From: Promethearchaeota archaeon
Lineage (GTDB): Archaea > Asgardarchaeota > Lokiarchaeia > Sigynarchaeales > SOKP01
Direction: 5' to 3'
Length of the DNA stretch: 29,017 nucleotides
Assembly (NCBI GenBank): GCA_016839905.1
Contig: JAEOTJ010000344.1
Location: 1 to 29,017 of the forward strand
The notes beneath the pieces were generated by a model, which did no database searches, was not told where the DNA came from, and saw nothing but the letters and a program-made list of their open reading frames with translations. Below, piece by piece: positions 7,151-15,526 of the stretch (its first letter is position 1; each line of letters begins with the position of its first letter). The position numbers were made by a program, and so were the translations under genes.

Positions 7151-7168
7151 AATAGTTAATCAACTATT
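7151..7168. promoter_or_regulatory. palindromic operator candidate of the regulator operon
   Basis: The sequence aatagttaatcaactatt has perfect 7-bp arms around a 4-nt centre. It lies between a minus-strand TATA-like element (7167-7176) and the start at 7136, where a bound repressor would block initiation. Its sequence differs from the 17-nt repeats further right, so it may be bound by a different member of the regulator pair. Confidence 0.5.
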
Positions 7169-7234
7169 TAAATATTTTCAATTTTCATATTTTGTGAACC
7201 TGACTCCCAAGGTTTTTAATTATGAGGAGGTGGG

Positions 7235-7251
7235 TTTCATAAATTCTGAAA
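7235..7251. promoter_or_regulatory. 17-nt operator candidate, upstream copy
   Basis: The sequence tttcataaattctgaaa is the exact reverse complement of 7304-7320. Each copy is itself a loose dyad (tttca and tgaaa arms), as expected for a dimer binding site. It lies 10 nt before the TATA element of the ABC operon. Confidence 0.6.
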
Positions 7252-7261
7252 CTTGGAAACA

Positions 7262-7269
7262 TTTATATA
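7262..7269 (+). promoter_or_regulatory. TATA element of the MacB-type ABC operon
   Basis: The element tttatata lies between the two 17-nt inverted repeats. Transcription would be expected to begin near 7290-7295, placing the downstream repeat copy in the leader of about 45 nt before the ATG at 7339. Confidence 0.5.
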
Positions 7270-7303
7270 GGTAGCTTTACATAATATGATTAGTGTTTTT
7301 AAA

Positions 7304-7320
7304 TTTCAGAATTTATGAAA
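7304..7320. promoter_or_regulatory. 17-nt operator candidate, downstream copy
   Basis: The sequence tttcagaatttatgaaa is the exact reverse complement of 7235-7251, with centres 69 nt apart. It would lie just after the predicted transcription start. Two dimers bound to both copies could bracket the promoter. An RNA hairpin joining both copies is less likely, because the first copy is upstream of the predicted start. Confidence 0.6.
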
Positions 7321-7338
7321 AGAAAAATGTGAAAAAAT

Positions 7339-8085
7339 ATGATAAAAAAAAATGTTGAAGTAGAAAATCTACAAATAGTCCTAAAAGATGTTATAAAAAC
7401 ATATGGGTCAGGTGAACTTAAAGTGACGGCATTAGATGGTGTTAGTCTTACAGTAAAAAGAGGGGCGTTTAAAATGATACTTGGTCCCTCAGGAAGTGGC
7501 AAATCCACGTTATTGAACATATTAGGAGGTCTAGATTCAGCAGATTCAGGAAAAATTCTAATAAAACTTGGAGATAAGTTTGAAGATATCGGGAAATTAT
7601 CTTACACGCAGCTTTCATTATTTCGTCGGAAGTATTTAGGTTTTATTTTTCAATTTTATAATCTTATTCCAATAATGACTGCAAAGGAAAATATTGAATT
7701 AGCAGCGAGATTTTCAGATATTGAGAACCCTAAGAAAAGTTCAAAGGAATTACTTGAAAGATTAGGTCTAAAAGGCAAGGAAAATAGATATCCAAATCAA
7801 TTATCTGGCGGAGAACAGCAAAGAGTTGCGGTAGCAAGAGCCTTAGTAAAAAAACCTGCCCTTATATTAGCTGATGAGCCTTCTGGTAATTTAGATTCAA
7901 AAAATAGCAATGAAATTTATCACCTTTTAAAGGAATTATCTCAGGAATTTAATAAAACGATCTTAGTAGTTACTCATGATGAATCAATGGCTGATAAATA
8001 TGCTACTGAGCACATCCACCTTCAAGATGGTAAAATTGTCGAAAAAAATGGCTTGAGTAAAAACTTAATAAAGGAATTAGTATGA
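7339..8085 (+). CDS. MacB/LolD-type ABC transporter ATP-binding protein
   Basis: The ATPase partner of the FtsX-type permease that follows. Over 248 residues it shows Walker A GPSGSGKST (about 49-57), a Q-loop in FIFQFYNLIP, signature LSGGEQQRVAVARAL, Walker B LILADEPSGNLDS and switch histidine in VVTHDE. The LSGGEQQR form with the FQFYNL loop is typical of the MacB/LolD/FtsE class, which couples ATP hydrolysis to mechanical movement of extracytoplasmic domains rather than to classic substrate channels. The first ten residues (MIKKNVEVEN) precede the conserved start of the domain. It is divergent from the regulator pair, and its promoter is bracketed by the 17-nt repeats. Confidence 0.92.
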   Translation: MIKKNVEVENLQIVLKDVIKTYGSGELKVTALDGVSLTVKRGAFKMILGPSGSGKSTLLNILGGLDSADSGKILIKLGDKFEDIGKLSYTQLSLFRRKYLGFIFQFYNLIPIMTAKENIELAARFSDIENPKKSSKELLERLGLKGKENRYPNQLSGGEQQRVAVARALVKKPALILADEPSGNLDSKNSNEIYHLLKELSQEFNKTILVVTHDESMADKYATEHIHLQDGKIVEKNGLSKNLIKELV

Positions 8086-8100
8086 CGAGGTGTAGCAGTA

Positions 8101-10506
8101 ATGACAAAAATATCGTTATGGTTTATGTGGAAAAAGGGATCTAAGAGTATTCTCAAAAATAAGAGTAAAACAATACCAATTTTATTTCTAATGGTTATTT
8201 CTATTGCATTTGCTTCAGCTATGATGGAGTTGGCAACTTTACAGATGGAGGCTCTTGATGAAACTCTAGAATTGACCAATTTTGCTGATGGGTTTATTTA
8301 TTTTGATCCACTTAATGATACTCAAGCAGAAAACCTATTGAATAGTGAAATAAATAATTATTTCAAGGATTATGAATTGCGAATGATAATACCTATAAAA
8401 TATGAAATCGATGATGAGATATATGACGGCTTGATTATCGGAGTTGATGCAAGTCGAAAAAACCATATTAATGCGCTCGTGGGTGAAGATAAAAAAGAGC
8501 TTGATAAAAAAGAATATAAAAATGCTTTAAATTATAATTTCGCAAATCAGAATGGAATAAAAAAAGGAGATAAGATTAATGTTATTTATGGCTCAGTAGA
8601 AGATGAAATCGAAGTAGAAGCTATTGGTTATAATCCTGAATTTACTGGTGTACCCCTTCATGAAAACGTGGCCTTTTTTTCGATAAAACCTTACCCTATT
8701 CTATATGTTGATACCTTATATTTAAGTAGCACCATTCTTAAAAAGCCACAACCAATTGTAAATCAATTAATCTATACTGTAGATGATAGTGATGCTATTG
8801 ATCAAGATGAAATAAAAGATGATGTTGAAGATTCTCTTGGAAATTATCTTAATGACCATTTCACTAAAGATGAGCACTTCTACATTGAAGCTGCAAGAGA
8901 AGATGATGAAAATGATCGTCAAATATTTGCGATTTTTACAATTGTTTTATTGGCTGGTTCGGTCATCACTATAGTCATCGTCATCCACAAACTCATTGGA
9001 GATGATTTAAAATCAGTTTCAATATTTCAAGGCTTAGGAGCTAATAAAAAGGAGATAATTGGGAGTTATTTAATTTTTAATATGTTATTAAGTGGAATAG
9101 CAATTATATTAGGTGCTATCGTGGGAAATTTAATGAATATCCCTTTAAGGTCCTTTATAATTGAAGCATTAGGATTACCCTTCGAGCCTGCTTATGAGTT
9201 TTCCTACACTTATTCTTTAATAATTGGTGTTATTTTTTTCATTGTGACAATACTTTCAACATATTTAATAGTGAATAAGACATTCAAGATGGATATTCAG
9301 CAAACACTTAAATATGAGACAAAATTCTTGAAAAAAAGAAATCTCATTGAAAAGGCCTATATAAAAGTGAGTAAAGACCCACACCCCTATACAATTTATA
9401 ATCTTAGAAGAATTTTTGGGAGAAAAACACACCTAATTGCGATTTTTATAGCGTTAAGTATTGCATCATCACTATTAATGTATATGTTTGCCATTTCCGA
9501 CAGTTTTTCTTATTCATTGGATAGGAAAATAAATAATGTTGAAAAATGGGATTGTGTTGCGAATACTTGGCAATATGAAAATGAAACTTTTTTATCAACT
9601 TCAATGGATTCCATCTCAAATATTGATGAGTATGAGTTTGGAATTGTTGATGCAGTCTTCTTTTCAAAGGAAAAATCAGGTGATTTTGATAATGGGCTAA
9701 GATTAATGGCTTTTGAAGAAGACTCAAAAATGCATTTACTTGAAGTTGAAGAAGGAGATATGATTGATGGTGAAAATGAAGCTTTAATTTCTCCTGATTT
9801 AAAATCAGAATATGAACTGAAAATTGGAGATGAAATCTATATTAAAAGTATCGGCTTAGATAAAAAATATAAAGTAAAAATTGTAGGTATTGTTAATGAC
9901 TTCTCAGGTCAAACAATTTATCTTACGATCGATGAGGCACAGGATGTTCTCAATAAGACTGATAAAGTGAACACACTTTACTTTACAGTTGATAAGGATA
10001 TTGATGGAGTAGCGAATAAAGTGCTTGATTTGACGGAAATTAGTTTAGTTGTTAAAAAGGATACAATAAAGGAAGATTTTGAATATATGATGCAATTAGT
10101 TAATGCCATTTTCGGCGTGATTGGAGTTATCATGACAATTTTTGGAGGTGTGTTAATCACCATAGTAATTAAATCAATAATGGAATATCGTATAGAAGAT
10201 TACTGCAATATGAAAGGAGTTGGACTTCTCGATAGAGAAATAAGGAAGACATTATTTTACGAGTTCCTAATGTATTTCATTTTCTCAATTATTATGGGAA
10301 TTCTTTTAGGGTCTTTGATGATGCAATCTATTATGGCATATTACGCTACAATAATGCCTGGAATACATTTTCATATATTTTTAACGACATTTCTATTATT
10401 AATAGCTATTGATTTTGGTATTATCTTTGTATCCTATTTATTCAATGTTAGAAAGATAAAACGGATTAATATTGCTGATATGATGAGAAAAAAAACATTT
10501 GGATAA
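8101..10506 (+). CDS. FtsX/MacB-type ABC transporter permease
   Basis: An 801-residue membrane protein with a duplicated layout. One membrane helix near residues 22-40 is followed by an extracytoplasmic domain (about 45-275) and three helices (about 278-300, 320-345, 370-392). A second unit follows: a helix near 447-468, another extracytoplasmic domain (about 475-660) and three more helices (about 665-690, 723-745, 755-778). This matches the MacB periplasmic core plus FtsX arrangement seen in two-unit permeases of archaea and Gram-positive bacteria. It starts 15 nt after the ATPase stop, with gaggtg at 8087-8092 as a ribosome binding site 8 nt from the ATG. The extracytoplasmic domains are rich in Asp and Glu. 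The exported or sensed substrate is unknown. Confidence 0.88.
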   Translation: MTKISLWFMWKKGSKSILKNKSKTIPILFLMVISIAFASAMMELATLQMEALDETLELTNFADGFIYFDPLNDTQAENLLNSEINNYFKDYELRMIIPIKYEIDDEIYDGLIIGVDASRKNHINALVGEDKKELDKKEYKNALNYNFANQNGIKKGDKINVIYGSVEDEIEVEAIGYNPEFTGVPLHENVAFFSIKPYPILYVDTLYLSSTILKKPQPIVNQLIYTVDDSDAIDQDEIKDDVEDSLGNYLNDHFTKDEHFYIEAAREDDENDRQIFAIFTIVLLAGSVITIVIVIHKLIGDDLKSVSIFQGLGANKKEIIGSYLIFNMLLSGIAIILGAIVGNLMNIPLRSFIIEALGLPFEPAYEFSYTYSLIIGVIFFIVTILSTYLIVNKTFKMDIQQTLKYETKFLKKRNLIEKAYIKVSKDPHPYTIYNLRRIFGRKTHLIAIFIALSIASSLLMYMFAISDSFSYSLDRKINNVEKWDCVANTWQYENETFLSTSMDSISNIDEYEFGIVDAVFFSKEKSGDFDNGLRLMAFEEDSKMHLLEVEEGDMIDGENEALISPDLKSEYELKIGDEIYIKSIGLDKKYKVKIVGIVNDFSGQTIYLTIDEAQDVLNKTDKVNTLYFTVDKDIDGVANKVLDLTEISLVVKKDTIKEDFEYMMQLVNAIFGVIGVIMTIFGGVLITIVIKSIMEYRIEDYCNMKGVGLLDREIRKTLFYEFLMYFIFSIIMGILLGSLMMQSIMAYYATIMPGIHFHIFLTTFLLLIAIDFGIIFVSYLFNVRKIKRINIADMMRKKTFG

Positions 10507-10538
<32 letters not shown>

Positions 10539-10586
10539 TCTTTTCATATCATCTTAGCTGCGATATCTTTGATCATATTCAATAAA

Positions 10587-10601
10587 CGGGATATTCCCGT
10601 A
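10587..10601. other. short perfect hairpin upstream of the transposase
   Basis: The 15-nt sequence acgggatattcccgt has 6-bp arms around tat. It could be part of a transposon end, a terminator hairpin or an operator. An atattccc core also appears, on the opposite strand, just after the transposase (12408-12417 region), but that match is too short to define ends. Confidence 0.35.
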
Positions 10602-10678
10602 TAATTTAATTCTTTTTTTTCTAAATTTTTCGCCAACTTTATCGACAAAAGGATCTTAAAAAAAGAATGATCACTAAG

Positions 10679-10685
10679 TTTATAT
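10679..10685 (+). promoter_or_regulatory. TATA element of the transposase gene
   Basis: The element tttatat is centred about 31 nt before the ATG at 10713, with no Shine-Dalgarno-like site between, so a leaderless transcript is likely. Confidence 0.45.
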
Positions 10686-10712
10686 CTGTGAAAAACAATA
10701 ATTATTATAAGA

Positions 10713-12386
10713 ATGCCACCATCTGTATCGAAATATTTACCCCGACATAATGGCACGAGAAAAATAGTAGGCTTAGATGAGCGTCCCATCTGTAAGTATT
10801 GTAAAAACCCTATGAAAATCGTTAGTTCAACGGTTGTTGGACCTATTGTTGGTCTAACCGAGAATTATGACGTCCAGAAGTACTATTACCAATGTGGGCG
10901 AGCGCTTTGCGATGGGGGAGATGAGAAGCCCATTCAAGCAGAAAACACGATTTATCCCCCAAAAAGTGATTTTGATTATGAAGTTTACGCGAAAGTCGCA
11001 GAATTCCGATGGAGGCACAAACTTACCTATGAAGAAATAATCGCACGGATGCAGAAAGACTTTGGAATAGTGCTTAACCTTGCGACCACGGAAAGAATGC
11101 TAAAAACTTACGAGATCGGGTGTTCCCAAAAGTACAAACCAGAATATATTGAAAAAATAAAGGCTAATGGCGGTGTTCTCCTAACGATTGATGGCATGAA
11201 GCCCTTAAAGGGTAAAGACCCTCTCTACACAATACGCGATGACTTCACAGGCTTGAAAATTCACGCCAAGCGGTTAACCAGCGAATCCACCAAGCAGATA
11301 AAAGAGGTCTTGATCGCTGCCAAACAACGAATAAAGGTCGAATTAAAGAGTAAAGTAATAGGTATCATATCGGATGCGCATCCGAAGCAGAGAAAGGCAA
11401 TTGCAGAAGTCTTTCCAGGAGTTCCCCATTGCTTGTGCCATTATCACTTTTATAAGTACGTGTTTAGAGCGTCAAAAGATTTAGACAGTAATTTAATGAC
11501 GCAAACACGCAAGTTTCTCCGCGGCTTATATTACTTGAATAAGGAAAAGATATACGACAATCAAGGGAAACATTGGGAGCCTAAATATCCATTTACCAAA
11601 GACTTATTGAAGATACTTAGAGCCTTGTCAAATTGGAAACCCCGACCTAAAGACCCCATGTTTGTAGGCGCTGAATTGTTTTCTCGCTTGACTGACGTGT
11701 TGGTTTTCTTGGAAGAATTAATACCCAAAATCGACGCCATTGGAACGCCATTCGAAGACGAGATAGTCATTAAAGGCTTATATCTCAAGATAAAGGAATA
11801 TTGTAATGCGAATCAAGATAAGAAACGGGAATTAGACGTGATTAAATCCTACTTAGCGAGTATTAAGGATATTCTGGATGATGATAAAGCTTCTGCTATT
11901 ACTGCTTTGGAAATAATGGAGAATTATTGTAAAACATTGGTATCACAGCAGCTAAGGGATGATTGTGGTCTTGTAGAAGCTCAATTTATCGAAGAATTAA
12001 CAAAATTCGTGGAGACGAAGGGCGATTTATTATTTAATTATAAACGGATTGCAGGAGCCCCAAAAACGAATAATCTCCATGAATTATCTTTTAAACAACT
12101 AAAACATTTTCTAAGAAAGATCATTGGCTTTCGCACGGCTAAATCCTTCCTTTTATCGCACGGAGAATATATTGTTTTTGTAGATCCTCTTGAAAGCTAT
12201 GATGGTATCCTTTCCATTTTCAAGAACATGGACTATACTAAAGCCAGGGAACTAATCCGCTCAGAACGCACTTCAAGGAATAGTATCCGATTTATTATGC
12301 ACGAATTGAAAAGATGGAATTTAAAATTAAAAGATTTAAAGCAAAGCGCTAACAATTTGTTAGAATGTATAATCACGAAAAATTAA
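10713..12386 (+). CDS. DDE transposase of an insertion sequence (IS256/MULE-like fold)
   Basis: A 557-residue transposase. The N-terminus has a possible zinc site (C27, C30, C61, C66) and a helix-turn-helix-like segment (about 95-135). The catalytic core reads TIDGM (D160) and IISDAHPKQRKAI (D221), followed by CLCHYHF (240-246), which resembles the C/H-x2-H insertion of MULE and IS256-type DDE enzymes. A probable third acid is E457 in NNLHELSFK. The gene appears intact. Its codons are clearly richer in G and C than the flanking genes, especially in the first half, which suggests recent arrival from another genome. Exact IS family and element ends could not be assigned, because no convincing terminal inverted repeats or target duplications were found within 200 nt on the left or 35 nt on the right. 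Confidence 0.8.
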   Translation: MPPSVSKYLPRHNGTRKIVGLDERPICKYCKNPMKIVSSTVVGPIVGLTENYDVQKYYYQCGRALCDGGDEKPIQAENTIYPPKSDFDYEVYAKVAEFRWRHKLTYEEIIARMQKDFGIVLNLATTERMLKTYEIGCSQKYKPEYIEKIKANGGVLLTIDGMKPLKGKDPLYTIRDDFTGLKIHAKRLTSESTKQIKEVLIAAKQRIKVELKSKVIGIISDAHPKQRKAIAEVFPGVPHCLCHYHFYKYVFRASKDLDSNLMTQTRKFLRGLYYLNKEKIYDNQGKHWEPKYPFTKDLLKILRALSNWKPRPKDPMFVGAELFSRLTDVLVFLEELIPKIDAIGTPFEDEIVIKGLYLKIKEYCNANQDKKRELDVIKSYLASIKDILDDDKASAITALEIMENYCKTLVSQQLRDDCGLVEAQFIEELTKFVETKGDLLFNYKRIAGAPKTNNLHELSFKQLKHFLRKIIGFRTAKSFLLSHGEYIVFVDPLESYDGILSIFKNMDYTKARELIRSERTSRNSIRFIMHELKRWNLKLKDLKQSANNLLECIITKN

Positions 12387-12419
12387 GAAAAAAAAATTAA
12401 TAAAATAAAGGGAATATTT

Positions 12420-13220
12420 TTGATTAATAATTTAAAAGAAGTTTTTAAATTTGAGCCATTGATAAAAAAGAGAATTTCCCTCTGTTCCAAAACAAATAAC
12501 TTATATCCTATTATGATTAATATATTTAACACTAAAAATACTAAATCTTATTACAAAGATACTAATTCAATGAAAAAAAATATAGAAACATTTCATAATG
12601 AAAATATTGATGATCCTTTATCCTTAACTTTTAGAAATAATAAAAGTTCTTTTAATTTCTTGATTGGAATTATTCTAGGGAAATTTGTGATAAAAAATTA
12701 TTTAAAAATCTTTTTTAATAAGCATATTCAATTTTCTCAGATATTTATTAAAAAAAATGAATATGGAAAACCTATTGTTTTTTTTAATGATGAAAAGGTT
12801 AATATTGATAATCTTCACTTATCAATTTCTCATAAAGATGATTGGAACATTGCCGCAGTAAGTTTTAAGAAAATAGGAATTGATATAGAAAAAGTGAGAT
12901 ATTTCAATAATAGTCTTTTGAAAAGAATATTTACTAATTATGAAATAGATAATGCTAATGAGGTTTTTCATTATTTAATACCAAATAATTTTAATTCTGA
13001 TTTAAATCTCGCTTATACATGCATGTTTAGTATTAAAGAAGCAGTTTCTAAAGCAATGGGATTAGGTTTGAGAATTGACTTTCAAAAAATCAATCTTAAT
13101 TTCAATGATGATAGGATTAAAATTAAAATAAATCAATTTAAGAATTCAAAAGATGAATATTATACTATAATACATCTAATAAATAATTATATTTTTACTT
13201 TAGTTGAAAAAATACCATAA
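12420..13220 (+). CDS. 4'-phosphopantetheinyl transferase (Sfp/AcpS superfamily)
   Basis: Transfers the phosphopantetheine arm of CoA to a serine of a carrier protein, most likely the ACP encoded at 15205. The family signature is present: LHLSISHKDDW, then GIDIE (153-157) with the Mg-binding acids, and FSIKEAVSKAMGLGL (K206, E207, K211). The longest frame uses a TTG start at 12420, only 33 nt after the transposase. ATG codons at 12513 and 12570 would give proteins of 235 and 216 residues, closer to the family's usual length, so the true start is uncertain. Very AT-rich, with many Asn, Lys and Ile codons. It is the first gene of the accessory island, whose other members need a holo-ACP. Confidence 0.8.
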   Translation: MINNLKEVFKFEPLIKKRISLCSKTNNLYPIMINIFNTKNTKSYYKDTNSMKKNIETFHNENIDDPLSLTFRNNKSSFNFLIGIILGKFVIKNYLKIFFNKHIQFSQIFIKKNEYGKPIVFFNDEKVNIDNLHLSISHKDDWNIAAVSFKKIGIDIEKVRYFNNSLLKRIFTNYEIDNANEVFHYLIPNNFNSDLNLAYTCMFSIKEAVSKAMGLGLRIDFQKINLNFNDDRIKIKINQFKNSKDEYYTIIHLINNYIFTLVEKIP

Positions 13221-13362
13221 GTTAAACCTTTATTGAATATTTTAACCTTACTTTTAAAATTTTTATATATTTCACCAAATAAATTAAAGTTATTTGAAAG
13301 ATTTATATTAATTATTTGCTTTTTTAAGATTGTAAAATATTAATTATATCTAAAGCATTAAA

Positions 13363-15204
13363 ATGAGAGAGTTCGAGGAAATTAAGGAAAAAATTGAAGG
13401 CATCTTGAGTACCGTTAAAGAGAAGCCAATTAATATTAATTATTGGACCTGTTATAAAAAAATTAAAAAATTAGATTTTTCAAAATATGAAATACCTAAC
13501 ATTTTACAGATTAAAATAGCACTTCTAAGTTCTTTTTCTATTGAACCTTTAGCAGTATATCTTGATATTGAATGTAGAAAAATGGGATTATTTCCAGAAA
13601 TATATATAGGAGGCTTTAATCAATTCCGTCAAGAAATCTTAGAAGAAAATAGTGAATTCTATAAGTTTAAACCAGAAATAACAATTCTTGCAGTAAATCT
13701 AAATCATCTTTTAGGTGATTTTGACGTTAATTTTTTAGAATTATCCATTGAAGAAAAACATAACTTAATTGAAAGAACTCTTGAAGATATAAAAAACCTA
13801 ATTACTAAATTTAAAGAAAAATCCTCAGATATTTTTTTAATCAATAATTTTATTGAGCCAACTAATTCTCCTTTTGGAATTATTGATAATAAACAGGAGC
13901 TTGGTTTTAAAGAGTTCTATCAAATTATCAATAAACAATTAATTAATATTTATAAAAAAGAAAAAATGATTTATATTTTTGATTTGAATAAAGTAGCTAG
14001 TAGTTTTGGTATAAGTAATGTAATTAATTATAAGTTATATTATATGGCCTCATCAGAATTTTCAGAACACTTTCTTCCTTATCTTATAAAAGAATATATG
14101 TCATATATTAAAGCATTTAAAGGAATAATAAAAAAATGCATTGTTTTAGATTTAGACAATACATTATGGGGGGGAATTATTGGAGAAGATGGTTTTAATG
14201 GAATAAAATTAAATAATTCCCATCCTGGAATTCAATTTGTTGATTTTCAAAAAGTCTTATTAAAACTTAATAAAAGAGGCATTCTTCTCGCAATAAATAG
14301 TAAGAACAATTATGATGATGCTATTGATGTTATTAAAAAACACCCTTTTATGGTATTAAGAGAAGAAAATTTTGCTAGTATTATGATAAACTGGGATAAT
14401 AAAGCTAAAAATATCCTCAAAATTGCGGAAGATATTGGAATTGGCTTAGATACTTTAGTCTTCATTGATGATAATCCGGTAGAACGTGATCTAATTAAAA
14501 ACAGCTTACCAGAAGTATTAGTTGTTGATTTACCTAAATCTTCTTCATTATATAAAAAAACTCTTGAGGATTTAAATATCTTCAACACATTATCAGTTAC
14601 CACAGAAGATAAGGACCGAGCACAAATGTATAATATTAGGAAAAAAAGAAAAGAATTAGAAAGATCCTTTGATAATATAGATAAATATTTAGAATCATTA
14701 GAAATAAGAATTAAAATTGAAGAAATCAACGATTTTTCTTTACCTCGAATTTCAAATCTCATTATGAAAACTAATCAATTCAATTTAACTACAAAAAGAT
14801 ATTCTAAAAAAGAAATTATTGAATTCTCTAAAAAAAATAATTATAAAATATACTCATTATCAGTTAAAGATAAATTTGGAGATGAGGGAATAGTTGGAGT
14901 CGTTATTATTGAAATAATTAATAAAATTGGGATAATAGATACTTTACTAATGAGTTGTAGGGTTATTGGGCGTAAAATTGAGGATGCTTTTCTTCATAAG
15001 GTAATTGAAAATGGAAAAGAAAATGGAATTGATATAATAAAAGGAAAATATATCAATACTAATAAAAATGATTTAGTAAGTAATTTTTATAAAAGTAATG
15101 GTTTTAATTTAGAGATTGAAAATGAAAAGGGTTCTGAATGGATTCTTGAGATTAGTAAATCTATAATTAAAATACCAAAACATATTACCTTAGAGGATCA
15201 ATAA
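13363..15204 (+). CDS. FkbH-like HAD-IIIC protein (glyceryl-ACP forming type)
   Basis: FkbH-type enzymes take the glyceryl group from 1,3-bisphosphoglycerate, dephosphorylate it and load it on an ACP as a thioester. The 613-residue protein has the usual three parts. An N-terminal SGNH-like region (about 45-255) contains ILAVNLNHLLGDF and PTNSPFGI. A HAD domain carries LDLDNTLWGGIIGEDG (D263, D265), the Ser-Lys region INSKNN, and FIDDNPVERD. A C-terminal GNAT-like region contains GDEGIVGVVII and LLMSCRVIGRKIEDAFL. A TATA-like stretch lies near 13336-13350. Its stop is immediately followed by the ATG of the ACP gene, so both are translated together and the ACP is the natural acceptor. The family assignment is firm; the glyceryl substrate is taken from characterised relatives. 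Confidence 0.85.
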   Translation: MREFEEIKEKIEGILSTVKEKPININYWTCYKKIKKLDFSKYEIPNILQIKIALLSSFSIEPLAVYLDIECRKMGLFPEIYIGGFNQFRQEILEENSEFYKFKPEITILAVNLNHLLGDFDVNFLELSIEEKHNLIERTLEDIKNLITKFKEKSSDIFLINNFIEPTNSPFGIIDNKQELGFKEFYQIINKQLINIYKKEKMIYIFDLNKVASSFGISNVINYKLYYMASSEFSEHFLPYLIKEYMSYIKAFKGIIKKCIVLDLDNTLWGGIIGEDGFNGIKLNNSHPGIQFVDFQKVLLKLNKRGILLAINSKNNYDDAIDVIKKHPFMVLREENFASIMINWDNKAKNILKIAEDIGIGLDTLVFIDDNPVERDLIKNSLPEVLVVDLPKSSSLYKKTLEDLNIFNTLSVTTEDKDRAQMYNIRKKRKELERSFDNIDKYLESLEIRIKIEEINDFSLPRISNLIMKTNQFNLTTKRYSKKEIIEFSKKNNYKIYSLSVKDKFGDEGIVGVVIIEIINKIGIIDTLLMSCRVIGRKIEDAFLHKVIENGKENGIDIIKGKYINTNKNDLVSNFYKSNGFNLEIENEKGSEWILEISKSIIKIPKHITLEDQ

Positions 15205-15441
15205 ATGGAAGCACAATTGAAAGAAATATTTACATCGGTTTTTGATGAGCTTAATGAAACTGAGATCGAAGAGCTTGCTGCTGAATCTAATGAAACATGG
15301 GATTCTTGGATGCATTTAAATATAATTACTCAAATTGAAGAAACTTTTAATGTAGTGATTATTGAAGAAAAAGTTCCAGAATTAAATACTTATAAAAAAA
15401 TTAAGGAAGAATTAAAAAACTTGCTAAGTATAAACGAATAA
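15205..15441 (+). CDS. acyl carrier protein
   Basis: A 78-residue acidic protein with the four-helix ACP pattern. The phosphopantetheine-accepting serine is S34 in ETWDSWMHLNII, where the usual D-S-L is D-S-W, a variant common in carrier proteins paired with FkbH enzymes. It begins directly after the FkbH stop codon. Helix II (HLNIITQIEETFNV) and the following EEKVPELNTYKKI match the family. Free-standing ACPs are uncommon in archaea, and together with the nearby phosphopantetheinyl transferase this indicates a complete carrier-based acyl pathway. A gg followed by six T residues at 15459-15466 may terminate some transcripts. Confidence 0.85.
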   Translation: MEAQLKEIFTSVFDELNETEIEELAAESNETWDSWMHLNIITQIEETFNVVIIEEKVPELNTYKKIKEELKNLLSINE

Positions 15442-15526
15442 ATCATATTTCACCACGGTTTTTTAAAGTATTTCAATTTAATGAGAATGCTTTTAATTAA
15501 TTCTATGTTTATACTTAAATAATAAA

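Noticed and set aside
9446..9727. 93-codon minus-strand frame in the FtsX-type gene
   Set aside because: Shadow of the well-supported permease; no start signal and no family resemblance.
10544..10789. Leftward 81-codon frame across the transposase promoter
   Set aside because: It overlaps the start of the transposase, has no recognisable features and covers the hairpin and promoter; considered chance.
14310..14762. 150-codon minus-strand frame inside the FkbH-like gene
   Set aside because: It is antisense to conserved HAD motifs, and its Ser/Ile-rich composition is what the reverse complement of Lys/Asn/Asp-rich coding sequence gives.
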